DNA from: Ignavibacteriota bacterium
GTDB taxonomy: Bacteria; Bacteroidota; Ignavibacteria; Ignavibacteriales; Melioribacteraceae
DNA length: 64,000 bases
Assembly: GCA_016713565.1 (NCBI GenBank)
Contig: JADJOX010000003.1
Coordinates: 310,001-374,000, forward strand
Reading direction: 5' to 3'
The notes under the pieces are model-generated. The model did no database searches and was not told where the DNA came from. It saw only the letters and a program-made list of their open reading frames with translations. The position numbers and the translations under genes are program-made. Positions 8,572 to 17,534 of this stretch are shown one piece after another; the first letter of the stretch is position 1; the number at the start of each line of letters is the position of its first letter.

Positions 8572-9783
8572 TTATTTTAATAATAACATCTTTTTTGTTT
8601 GAATGAACTGATCACTTTTTAATTGGTAAAAGTAAACTCCGCTTGAAAGCAAGCTTCCGTCAAACTCAACTTTATATTTCCCGGGAAGCTGATTTTGATT
8701 AACAAGAGTTTTAACTGCATTGCCTAAAGCATCATAAATAATTAATTGAACGGATGCCTGCTCATTCATATCAATACTTAACTTTTCAATTTTCTTAATT
8801 GAAGGAATTACATATTCAATTTTTGTAATTGGATTAAACGGATTAGGATAATTTTGATAAAGATTATAATCCGAAGATACCATTTCATCCTTAACACCAA
8901 CGGTGTTAGACTTTACAAAATATTTAAAAGGTTCTGCCGTATTCGATCCCCACACAGATTTGCTCCCTGGAACATAGCCCAATTTAATTGCCTCTTCAGA
9001 TAATTCGCCGCTTGCTTCAAGAGAGGCAGAAACAATTATGTTCTGACCAACATCAATAATATTTTTTCCTTCCGGAGTTTTTAGAAATCCCCAAAATGGA
9101 GCGCAAATTTCTGCCTCGTGTCCATCTTCAGAAACTGCTATTTTAATAATTCCTTGGTACACAGGACCCTTGTCTTCAACGACAACATAACTGGAATCTT
9201 CAAACATTACCCATTGCGAATACCATTCGTAAGTTCCCGGAGCTAATCTGACTATTCCTTGGGACAAATCATTTTCCCAATTTGCGTTATAGTCTTGTTC
9301 TGAAATATATTCATGATTAAGATAATGGCCTGTATTAAATGTACCATTGTAAAATTCTACTTCCATATTCATATCAAAACCTTTACTATCCGGATAATAT
9401 CCTCCTTCACGCAGCGGATAACCGGTAATTTCGTTATCATCTACATCAATTGTAAATATAAAATAATATCTTCCTGCTTTTGTATGTCCGTCATTTGTTG
9501 AAGATGTTTTTCCAATTTTACCTGCGGATTTCATGTAACCGTATAAAGCTTTGTCGTCGTTAGTAAATTTTACTTCTAATAAGTCAACGTCCGAATAGTT
9601 TATAAACTGTGACGGAACGCCGCCTTCCGAGTATCCATCTGTATCATGAACATTATTTGAAGTATCACTAACGGCAATTGGTATATTTTGCCAATCGTCA
9701 AAATTTCCGTCAATGCTAATAGTATTTTGTGCATTTAAGAATGCGCTGAAAGTAAGCAATAAAACAACAGTAATTTTCTTCAT
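8572..9783 (-). CDS. secreted protein with DOMON/CBM9-like domain and T9SS sorting tail
   Basis: A 403-residue exported protein. A signal peptide (residues 1-18, ending LNAQN) is followed by ISIDGNFDDWQNIPIAV, the typical opening of CBM9/DOMON-like sugar-binding domains, which extends to about residue 285. Residues about 305-403 are a type A T9SS sorting domain: LYQNYPNPFNPITKIEY, a beta-sandwich, and a final GVYFYQLKSD...KKMLLLK. The protein should be secreted through the outer membrane and anchored or released. It shares domain layout with the larger gene at 23069. It lies between the ceramidase-like and propeller genes in the same direction. A sugar-binding role is inferred from the domain. 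Confidence 0.8.
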   Translation of the reverse strand: MKKITVVLLLTFSAFLNAQNTISIDGNFDDWQNIPIAVSDTSNNVHDTDGYSEGGVPSQFINYSDVDLLEVKFTNDDKALYGYMKSAGKIGKTSSTNDGHTKAGRYYFIFTIDVDDNEITGYPLREGGYYPDSKGFDMNMEVEFYNGTFNTGHYLNHEYISEQDYNANWENDLSQGIVRLAPGTYEWYSQWVMFEDSSYVVVEDKGPVYQGIIKIAVSEDGHEAEICAPFWGFLKTPEGKNIIDVGQNIIVSASLEASGELSEEAIKLGYVPGSKSVWGSNTAEPFKYFVKSNTVGVKDEMVSSDYNLYQNYPNPFNPITKIEYVIPSIKKIEKLSIDMNEQASVQLIIYDALGNAVKTLVNQNQLPGKYKVEFDGSLLSSGVYFYQLKSDQFIQTKKMLLLK

Positions 9784-9809
9784 AATATTAAATTCTATTT
9801 TAGTAAGGA

Positions 9810-11072
9810 TTATTCAGATCCTTTATTATTTTTAATTAAATCCATAATTTCGTTTACCAAAATTTCACCGGTTCTTTCACCCAAACTTGTTCTGGAAATA
9901 TAATTATAGGTATTAAAACTGTTGAAATCTTCTTTAGTTAAAATGTAACCGTAAGCATCATTTGTTAGACCAAACAAAAATGGATTTTTTGTTTTCATTT
10001 TTCTTTTGATGTAAAAGCCGATATTCGGAAGTGCCTCTCCTGGAATTGTAATGATTTGTGCGGTTCCGATATTAATCAAATTTATTGTTGTCGATATTTG
10101 TTCTGCGTTTGGAATTTTGTAATCAATTATTGAGTGTTTGAGAATAAATTTCATCAAATCTGTTTCAATTGGAAAGGTTACTTCCTTTGAAGCAATATTA
10201 ATAACCGGATCTGTTTGAATTTGCGCGTCTGAAATAATTCTTAATGATTCATCAGCTAATAATTCACCAATTCTAATGCATTCATTCCAATCATTTGCTT
10301 CTTTACCATCATCAAGTCTGTTATCTGCCGTAACCATTCCACCTTGCGCGCTATTTAGAAATATTGCGACTCCGCCTTCTTTAGATTCTATTTTATTATA
10401 TAAAGGTCCAATAAGATCAGGCGTACAAATTCCACGTTCACTTCCAATAACTTCAGGATGAATTGCATAATTAATAAGTGTTGAAATTACATTATTATCC
10501 TTTGTAGAAATGAACTGCATTATACCGCATCTTGGATCGTATAACTTAGGGGCATAAGAATTATAGGCAATTTTCCCTTTTATTTCATTAACTGAAATTT
10601 TAAGTTCTGCGGGTTTTATATTATTTAAAGCCTCGTTTATGGCTTCAGCAGTTTTATCTACAACAAATTGGATGTAATTTAAATCGGCGCCGCTGTTTCC
10701 TTGTTCATCGGCAAAACCATATAAATCGGGAGCGCTGTGCGTATGAGTCGCGCCAATTAAAATATTTTCCGGTTTAATTGATGGAATTTTTTCCCTAATT
10801 CTATCTCCAATTATTTTGGGAACTCCTAAATTATCAATTGAGACAATAGCAATTTTTACTTCGCCTTTAATTATAACCAATGCGCGAGTTGTTAATTCAC
10901 CTTTTTTTATTTCCGCAGTATTGGGTATTCCAACTCCGCCGGAAACCGGAAGCAGCGGATCGGGCGTAATATTTTTAACCGAAGCACCAACTTGAAAATT
11001 TTGTGCGGAATAATTCTGTACAATAATAAATGACAGCAATAAAAACATTACAATTAATTTTTGATTTTTCAT
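9810..11072 (-). CDS. neutral/alkaline ceramidase-like protein
   Basis: A 420-residue exported protein with a signal peptide (residues about 8-23, ending NYSAQN). The mature part begins VGASVKNITPDPLLPVSGG, the standard opening of the neutral/alkaline non-lysosomal ceramidase N-terminal domain (PF04734). THTHSAPD near residue 110 is the zinc-binding motif, and INYAIHPEVIG and NSAQGGMV follow at the expected spacing. At 420 residues it lacks the C-terminal Ig-like domain of true ceramidases (about 650-700 aa), as do many environmental bacterial homologues found in glycan loci whose substrates are unknown. Hydrolysis of an amide or ester in a glycolipid or modified sugar is possible, but specific ceramidase activity should not be assumed. 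Confidence 0.82.
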   Translation of the reverse strand: MKNQKLIVMFLLLSFIIVQNYSAQNFQVGASVKNITPDPLLPVSGGVGIPNTAEIKKGELTTRALVIIKGEVKIAIVSIDNLGVPKIIGDRIREKIPSIKPENILIGATHTHSAPDLYGFADEQGNSGADLNYIQFVVDKTAEAINEALNNIKPAELKISVNEIKGKIAYNSYAPKLYDPRCGIMQFISTKDNNVISTLINYAIHPEVIGSERGICTPDLIGPLYNKIESKEGGVAIFLNSAQGGMVTADNRLDDGKEANDWNECIRIGELLADESLRIISDAQIQTDPVINIASKEVTFPIETDLMKFILKHSIIDYKIPNAEQISTTINLINIGTAQIITIPGEALPNIGFYIKRKMKTKNPFLFGLTNDAYGYILTKEDFNSFNTYNYISRTSLGERTGEILVNEIMDLIKNNKGSE

Positions 11073-11090
11073 TTTATCTTTCCGAATTAT

Positions 11091-12164
11091 TTAAATTTTT
11101 TCCGGGTCTAATAAAACATATTTAACCGTTTTTCTGTTCCATGTATAAACTATATGAACTTTACCGTCGTTTGCCTGAATTACCGAAGGATATGAATATT
11201 CTTCTTTATCTGTATTTTTTGCATCCGAAACTTTTTCCAAATCTAAAATTTTATTCCATGTAATTCCGTCATTGGAAATGGCAATTGATAATGGAACTCT
11301 GTCTCCCCAATTTTTTGTAGTTGGATTATAAACCAATAAATGACGACCGTCCTTTAAAGTAACAGCGTCAATACCGGAATTAGGATTGGGTAAATTTAAC
11401 GATCTCATTTTATCCCATGTTTTGCCATTATCATTCGACCAAACTTGTGAAATTACTTCATTTTCAGTTCTACATAATAATTGTATTTTATTATTTTGAT
11501 GAATTAAAATCGTTGGTTGAATTGCGCCAAATTCTTTTCCGTCGTTTAGATCGCCCGAAGTGCTCCAAGTTTTGCCCAAGTCTGAACTTTTTTCAATTTG
11601 AATTTTCCAGCCATCATGTTCCGTGCTTGTGGGTGAAAGAATCAAACCATTTTCCAATTGCACAGGCTTGTTTTTAATTGGACCGTAAATTTCTTTTGGG
11701 AGTAAAACAGGTTCGGACCAATGTTTTCCATTATCGGTTGATGTTAAATAAAGTCCCCACCATTCTCTGGGACTTGGACCAACTTTGTAAAATAAAAATA
11801 AAGGTCCATTTTTTGGTTGAAATAAAACCGGATTCCAACAAGGAAATCTGCTTCCGTCTTTTTGAACTCCGTTTACAACTTCAACAGGTTTTGACCAATT
11901 GTCATTTTCCTTTATTGCTACCCATATTCCAACATCGGGATTTTTTTCATGTGTTCCGCCAAACCAAGACGCGACAATGTTTTTTCCGCTTACGGCAATT
12001 GTTGAGGCATGGCATTGCGGAGTTTGCGCATCAGATATTTCATAAATAAATTCTGATTTGATGATTGCGGAATTATAACTTTCAATATTATTTGAACATG
12101 AAAACGCGGTTAAAATTCCAATAACAAAGAAAATCTTTTTTTGTATTTTATTTTTTATTTTCAT
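11091..12164 (-). CDS. sialidase-like (BNR) lipoprotein
   Basis: A 357-residue exported lipoprotein (TAFSCSNN lipobox, Cys near residue 23) with a six-bladed sialidase-type propeller. Asp-box repeats of the form S.D.GKTW occur at least three times (STDNGKHWSEP, SDLGKTWSTS, SNDNGKTWDKM). The opening QTPQCHASTIAVSGKNIVASWFGG and WNPVLFQPKNGPLFLFYK are characteristic of the BNR_2 group often annotated as exo-alpha-sialidase in Bacteroidota. Many of these lack proven sialidase activity and may act on other glycosides such as rhamnosides. It lies 18 nt upstream of the ceramidase-like gene, with which it is probably co-transcribed, and follows the parvulin-like lipoprotein gene. Confidence 0.8.
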   Translation of the reverse strand: MKIKNKIQKKIFFVIGILTAFSCSNNIESYNSAIIKSEFIYEISDAQTPQCHASTIAVSGKNIVASWFGGTHEKNPDVGIWVAIKENDNWSKPVEVVNGVQKDGSRFPCWNPVLFQPKNGPLFLFYKVGPSPREWWGLYLTSTDNGKHWSEPVLLPKEIYGPIKNKPVQLENGLILSPTSTEHDGWKIQIEKSSDLGKTWSTSGDLNDGKEFGAIQPTILIHQNNKIQLLCRTENEVISQVWSNDNGKTWDKMRSLNLPNPNSGIDAVTLKDGRHLLVYNPTTKNWGDRVPLSIAISNDGITWNKILDLEKVSDAKNTDKEEYSYPSVIQANDGKVHIVYTWNRKTVKYVLLDPEKI

Positions 12165-12181
12165 AACTAAACTTAATTATT

Positions 12182-13747
12182 TTAATAATATAACCATTTT
12201 GTATCAACGGTAGGGACTAAAAATTCTCCCGTAAAATTCTTAATAACCAAAACCGATGTTTCATTAGACTTATTTGTATCGTTCAACTGCAGTTTATTTA
12301 AAAGGTCATAATTAATCCAAACATCATATTTTTTCTTAAATTCTTCAAGGTCTTTATCTATAATGGCTTTATGCTTTTCGAACAAAATCGCGTTATAGAC
12401 ATCATCTTTGTATTTATAAAATTTTGTCGTATCAACATCAGATATTGGCAGTTCTTTCCATCTATGTTTGAAGTAGCTTTTCATTTCTTCATCCGTAACA
12501 TTTATGCTTTGTACTAAATGATCTCTGAAAACATCATAGGTCCATTTTTCTTCCCAAATCTCCAGATCATTTTTGACTTTTGAAGAATCTAAAAAACCTT
12601 CATTTTTAGCAATGTCAATAAACTTTTTGTTTTTTATCATTGTTCCAATTTCAGTAATAAGCCTATTTTTTAGATCATTCAAATCCTTACTTTCAATAAT
12701 ATTTTTCCTATGATAATTCATATAGTTTAAATAGTCTTCAACAGTTGTTGTTCCATCAACCGAAGAATACAATTTTTGCGGCAATAATTTTTTAAGCTGT
12801 TTCAAATAATTTTTGGAAGTATCGGAAGTCTGCTGCAAATTTTTAACTATTGAACCTTTCTTTGTGACGCCGGCGTCAATCCATTCCATCATGGGCTTAA
12901 GCATTTGATCAATTGTTGAATTGCTCAATCTTATATCCAATGGTGTAAGCAGTGAATCCATTACTTTATGAACAATTTTATCAGATTCAACATTATAAAG
13001 TCGAACATACATTTTTTTTCGTTTAGCGCCGTATTTTAATTCATCGGTTTTGATTGCTTCTCTTTTTATTTCAATTACTTGAAAAATAGCGTATCCATTA
13101 TTGAACGGAACGGGTTCGGATGGTTTTCCCATTTCTAAATTTTGAATATAAGCAAACATTTCCGGAGGCATCTCCATATAATCCATCCAATCGCTTTCAA
13201 AATTTTCCCTTTTTACATTTTTAACTTCCAATTTTTTGATCTGCTTGTCAATATAATCACCTAAATTTGATAAAGAAGCTTGATCATAGACTTCGGCAGC
13301 TTTTTGTAATGATGGAGTTGGATAGATGAGCAGTCTGAATTTCACACTCGCTTTTTTTAACGCGTCTTCAACTTTTTCATCAGGAACTTTAACTTTAGCG
13401 TGTACATGTTTAAGATAAAATGATTCAAGCAAATTATTTTCGGTTCTATTTTTCATTCTATCGGAAACATATTTGCTTTTATTAAAACCTTGCGCGTATC
13501 CTTCATTTGAGATTAGGAGTTCATTAATCATATAATCCAAATATTGTTTTCTTGGGTTTGGTCCCAGTCTTAAAGTCTTTAAGCTGAATTCATAACTTGA
13601 TTTAAATTCATCGGCAGTTATAATTTTATCGCCGACTTTAGCGATAATTTGATCTTCGGGAATTTTATCACTGGAGCATGATAAAAAAAATAACCCGATC
13701 ACTAACAGAATGACCGGGTTAAAAATTTTGTGAATAAGAATTTTCAA
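12182..13747 (-). CDS. SurA/PpiC-like lipoprotein chaperone
   Basis: A 521-residue lipoprotein (signal peptide residues 1-24, FLSCSSDK lipobox). Residues about 30-115 resemble the SurA/PrsA N-terminal chaperone fold (IIAKVGDKIITADEFKSSYE, QYLDYMINELLISNEGYAQGF). A parvulin-like segment follows at about 125-230 (MGKPSEPVPFNNGYAIFQVIE). The remainder is alpha-helical without a recognised domain. It probably assists folding of exported outer-membrane or T9SS proteins from this locus. It lies 24 nt after the 1240-residue secreted protein and is the second of two such lipoproteins bracketing the TonB/PorV genes. Its signal-peptide codons contain a strong terminator-like hairpin (see terminator entry). 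Confidence 0.75.
   Translation of the reverse strand: MKILIHKIFNPVILLVIGLFFLSCSSDKIPEDQIIAKVGDKIITADEFKSSYEFSLKTLRLGPNPRKQYLDYMINELLISNEGYAQGFNKSKYVSDRMKNRTENNLLESFYLKHVHAKVKVPDEKVEDALKKASVKFRLLIYPTPSLQKAAEVYDQASLSNLGDYIDKQIKKLEVKNVKRENFESDWMDYMEMPPEMFAYIQNLEMGKPSEPVPFNNGYAIFQVIEIKREAIKTDELKYGAKRKKMYVRLYNVESDKIVHKVMDSLLTPLDIRLSNSTIDQMLKPMMEWIDAGVTKKGSIVKNLQQTSDTSKNYLKQLKKLLPQKLYSSVDGTTTVEDYLNYMNYHRKNIIESKDLNDLKNRLITEIGTMIKNKKFIDIAKNEGFLDSSKVKNDLEIWEEKWTYDVFRDHLVQSINVTDEEMKSYFKHRWKELPISDVDTTKFYKYKDDVYNAILFEKHKAIIDKDLEEFKKKYDVWINYDLLNKLQLNDTNKSNETSVLVIKNFTGEFLVPTVDTKWLYY
13683..13720 (-). terminator. intragenic terminator-like hairpin
   Basis: On the coding (minus) strand of the parvulin-like lipoprotein gene, codons about 10-22 form a 10-bp stem (13711-13720 with 13692-13701, one G-U wobble) and a 9-nt loop, followed at once by A and eight Ts (13683-13691). 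This has the form of an intrinsic terminator. It lies just after the 3' end of the preceding gene (13772), so it could end most transcripts of the TonB-PorV-13772 operon and lower expression of the downstream genes. Whether it works while being translated is unknown. Confidence 0.55.
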
Positions 13748-13771
13748 AATTACACTTACCTCTGATTTTTA

Positions 13772-16700
13772 CTACTTAATAATAGCAAATTTTCCTCTTT
13801 GTGTTTTCAATCCTTTTGATTCAACAACAAAGAAATACATTCCGAAAGCAACTTCCGGTCCGTCTTCTGTTGTTAAATCCCAAGCGTGTCTTCCAACATC
13901 ATACGCGTCTTCGTGTTCAATCTTTTTAACTAATTCACCGCTTGCGGTAAATATATAAATTGTGCATTTAGGCGGCAGATTTACAAAGTCAACACGTCTT
14001 TGAGAATTACCTGCCAGCTCATATATTGCCTCAAGTGTATTTGCTGCAACATAAGGATCTGGTACAACATATACTTTTTTATCTTCTGTATATTTAACAT
14101 CAGTAGCTTTCCATTCTCCACCATCAATAGTATAGTAGAATGTATCCTGCTCGGTTGGATTCCTTATTGTTCTAAAACTATAAACATCTCCAGCGGCAGG
14201 CGGAATAACAGCTGGGTCTTTTCTCGCAAAATCAGGTTTCAAAAATCTTAAATTATAAGAAGCATACTGTTTATCATTGCCCGTATATGTAGCCGGTCTT
14301 GGAAATCTGATTACAATTCTTGTACTGTCCCAAATTTGACCATACATTTCAGGTGGCAGATAATTTCCATTTGTACGATTTTTCTCATAAGCCACGCTAA
14401 TTTTCATTTTAAATTTATTGTTTGGATCTGTTACATCCCAAACCGCAAAGTTAATTGGATAACTTGTAAAAACTAGAGAATTTAACGGAGCATAGGAAGT
14501 ATCAACAACGTGATCATAAACTACAACGTCAAAATCCCTTGGCAATGCATAACTTCCCGGTGGCAGTTCTATTGCATTACAGCGTAAATTGGATTTTGTA
14601 TCTGTTGCCCATTGTTTCCATGCTGTTGTTGCTTTGCCATATTTGTCCCAAGTAATAACTTTTATTTCTCTTTCAGTATCATTATCATTATCTACGATAT
14701 CTTCAGATGGAAAATCAAAATCATATTTAATTCCTTGGTACACACCTTTTTCCATTTCTTTATAAGCATTATCATGGAATGCTGATGGACCCGGGTAAAT
14801 ATAGTTAAACATTGTATCACCAGTAGAAATGTTTATACAGGTTATACCTCGAGTACTTCCCCATTTATAAAGCGGTGTTTTATTTGTTAACCATCCATCA
14901 TCCTTGAAAGTTAATCGATAAGTTTCACCTAAATGATCTGAAGCATGATTTTTATTGTAGACATCAATATTAAAGGTACCACCCCTTGCATATCCGCTTG
15001 CATGATTAATCTTTAAAGAATCAACAAACGGTTCGGTATAACCAGCTGCTGATTCCATAGGTTTGCAAACAGCGGTATTTCGATCACGATATACAACGTC
15101 GCCTAATTCGTTTACTGTAATATTAAATGCGCATTCACTCGGCATTGCCTGAAGCGGGTAATATTCAGAAACAATTCCTCTATCATAGAAATCAAAATCA
15201 TTACCTGCATCAATTGAAGTAACCGCATAATAATAAGTTCGTCCATTATCAACTAAAGTATCTACATAAGAATGTTTTAATCCACTGTTATTTCCCATAT
15301 CATAATGAACACCTAAATTGGGGAATGGAATTGGATGAGCCCCTCTTAAACCGTCATCTGATCTGTCAAAAATTTCTAATGGTTCAAACAGCAAGACATT
15401 TCCAAATGCATCTGTAACTGTCTTGATATCAAGAAAATCCGGATCTGTACTTTTGTATAATCTATATCCGTTAAAATCCAAACCAAAAAACGGATCTTTC
15501 GAATATTCGGCTTCTGTATCCCAGTATAATTGTACTTTTCTATCAGATACGTTGGATATTAATGTTGGCTGCAATGGCGGAGTCAAGAACTTATAATTAT
15601 CATTATAAATACTTTGCATTGTAGATTTATTTCTGACAATATCTTCTTGATCTTCACCCATTAAAAGCGCAATAGTAAATCTTTTCCAAACCGGTCTTTG
15701 GGCTTGCTCAAGTGCGTCTGTTGTTTCCAATTTTACATCTTTTGCGCCAAATATAAAAACTATGTCATCATCTGTTTCTTCAATTTCAGGATCTTCAACT
15801 TTGCTTAAATATTTTTCCCAAAATCCCTTTTGATTTCTTAATTCCTTATTTGATTCATAAACATAAATATGACCTAAACCAGCTTGATCAGCTTCGTCAA
15901 TATCAGTAATATCGTAATTAGGTTCTCCAATATCTATTCTTCCGTTTGTTTCGGAACCGTCTGCATCCGGTCCGGGCCATCCGTTTTCATCAGGTCCAAT
16001 ACCATCGGTTCCTCTATCATCATTTACGGGTTCAAAATCAAGTTTATCATTTTTATTTAGATCTTCGCCCGGATCAAGAGCTCCATTAAGATTTTTATCT
16101 TCTGTATCCCATTTGCTATTTCCCTCCGTACCGGCAATGTTTAATAATCCTGTATCACTGAATGGCCGCCAATCGCCATCATTATCAATTTTATCAAACA
16201 TACTTTCATCTACTAAACCGTCTTTATCATCATCAACAGCATTATCTTCAATTCCCGGACTTTCCAAGAAAGCAAATCCAAATACGCCAACTTTTTGGTA
16301 AGTATTTAACTGATCAGGGAATTTATGCCATTGATATAAAATATCAAAAGCCAATCTACCTTCATCTCCTGTTCCAAATTCGGCAACAACATAATCTGTA
16401 GCGTTAAAGGTACCCTGAACAATACTAGCGTCTGCCCACATACCAGTAACAACTCTACTCAAAGTATAATCGCTGTAATTTCTAATTCTGTAAACCGAAA
16501 CCAAAATATCTTCAGCCAATGGATGAAACCATGCATATGATCTTGATTCTACTTCAACACCCATTCCTCTTATACTTAATTTATTTACGTCGGGGTCTTT
16601 CCATTTAGTTGTATTTGGTGTTCCGTCAGAGTTCTTCATTGGCCAATATCTTAAAGTAGTATAATCTTCCCAATAATCATTTTCATGATCGTCCATCATA

Positions 16701-17494
16701 TAAACCGTTTCTTGATCAGCAATTGTGCCGGCTTTATACTCGCCATTCCATTTTCCGGCTCTGGGTCCTGCTGTAATTGTTCTTGGCGGTCTGCCTGCCG
16801 GCGGTCTAGGATCACCAATATAAGATCCACCCGGCCAATATTGCGGCCAAGTTCTTTTATCTGTACTAATCGCCATACTTTTCAAAATACCTGAAGGCGG
16901 ATCAAGATTTAGATCAAGAATGCCGTTGAAATTAACATCTTCACTTGGAGCAAGTTCACCGTCACCGTTAACATCTTCATTTATTCCCCAAATGTAACCG
17001 TAAAATCCATCATTAAACCAGCCTGGTATCGGCTGCCAAATTTGCTGGTGTGTTCTATCGGATGACAACTGTGCAACCGTTGCATTGCTAACGTGAGGCA
17101 AATAGGCATCGCTTAAAATTCCAAACTGTTCGCCATCCCATGTTTCAGGAACTACCTTGCCTTCCAAAGCAGACATATCAGTTACGTAGGCTGCAACCAA
17201 AAAATTAGCTGCCGAGACATAATTCAATCCTTCGCTTCCTGGCCATCTCATACCTACTCCGCCCTGCATTCCGGCATCGGTAATATTTCCAACATTCCAA
17301 GCTGATGTATAAATTAAGTTTCTGTCAAATAGTCCTCTTGCCCAATATCTTGCCCAATGCATTGGATGTGAATCGGATGTTGATCCGGAAACCTGGGCAT
17401 ATATTACGCTTGATGAAGATACAAAAGTTAAAATTGTTAGAAATATTGTTAAATATAATTTTAAAGTATCTCTAAATTTTATAAGTAATAACAC
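13772..17494 (-). CDS. large secreted protein with EF-hand-like loops and C-terminal sorting-like domain
   Basis: A 1240-residue exported protein of a kind found next to TonB receptor and PorV-like genes in Ignavibacteria; no enzymatic domain was recognised. A signal peptide (residues about 11-33, ending VIYAQ) precedes a conserved HPMHWARYWARGLFDRN segment. Two acidic segments look like dockerin/EF-hand calcium loops (DVNGDGELAPSEDVNFNG near residue 175 and DKNLNGALDPGEDLNKND near residue 465, followed by several Asp/Gly-rich repeats). A fibronectin-like region (YYAVTSIDAGNDFDFYDRG) lies near residue 760. The end, VDFVNLPPKCTIYIFTASGE to GMYFFVVESKGLKTQRGKFAIIK, resembles a T9SS C-terminal domain without the NYPNPFNP signature. 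It probably partners the adjacent receptor at the cell surface. Confidence 0.65.
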   Translation of the reverse strand: MLLLIKFRDTLKLYLTIFLTILTFVSSSSVIYAQVSGSTSDSHPMHWARYWARGLFDRNLIYTSAWNVGNITDAGMQGGVGMRWPGSEGLNYVSAANFLVAAYVTDMSALEGKVVPETWDGEQFGILSDAYLPHVSNATVAQLSSDRTHQQIWQPIPGWFNDGFYGYIWGINEDVNGDGELAPSEDVNFNGILDLNLDPPSGILKSMAISTDKRTWPQYWPGGSYIGDPRPPAGRPPRTITAGPRAGKWNGEYKAGTIADQETVYMMDDHENDYWEDYTTLRYWPMKNSDGTPNTTKWKDPDVNKLSIRGMGVEVESRSYAWFHPLAEDILVSVYRIRNYSDYTLSRVVTGMWADASIVQGTFNATDYVVAEFGTGDEGRLAFDILYQWHKFPDQLNTYQKVGVFGFAFLESPGIEDNAVDDDKDGLVDESMFDKIDNDGDWRPFSDTGLLNIAGTEGNSKWDTEDKNLNGALDPGEDLNKNDKLDFEPVNDDRGTDGIGPDENGWPGPDADGSETNGRIDIGEPNYDITDIDEADQAGLGHIYVYESNKELRNQKGFWEKYLSKVEDPEIEETDDDIVFIFGAKDVKLETTDALEQAQRPVWKRFTIALLMGEDQEDIVRNKSTMQSIYNDNYKFLTPPLQPTLISNVSDRKVQLYWDTEAEYSKDPFFGLDFNGYRLYKSTDPDFLDIKTVTDAFGNVLLFEPLEIFDRSDDGLRGAHPIPFPNLGVHYDMGNNSGLKHSYVDTLVDNGRTYYYAVTSIDAGNDFDFYDRGIVSEYYPLQAMPSECAFNITVNELGDVVYRDRNTAVCKPMESAAGYTEPFVDSLKINHASGYARGGTFNIDVYNKNHASDHLGETYRLTFKDDGWLTNKTPLYKWGSTRGITCINISTGDTMFNYIYPGPSAFHDNAYKEMEKGVYQGIKYDFDFPSEDIVDNDNDTEREIKVITWDKYGKATTAWKQWATDTKSNLRCNAIELPPGSYALPRDFDVVVYDHVVDTSYAPLNSLVFTSYPINFAVWDVTDPNNKFKMKISVAYEKNRTNGNYLPPEMYGQIWDSTRIVIRFPRPATYTGNDKQYASYNLRFLKPDFARKDPAVIPPAAGDVYSFRTIRNPTEQDTFYYTIDGGEWKATDVKYTEDKKVYVVPDPYVAANTLEAIYELAGNSQRRVDFVNLPPKCTIYIFTASGELVKKIEHEDAYDVGRHAWDLTTEDGPEVAFGMYFFVVESKGLKTQRGKFAIIK

Positions 17495-17534
17495 TTAAAA
17501 TCTCCTGTTTACTAATTCTATAAAATTTTATTTT

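Noticed and set aside
16113..16401. Plus-strand frames within the large secreted protein gene
   Set aside because: They are antisense shadows of its Asp/Gly-rich repeats.
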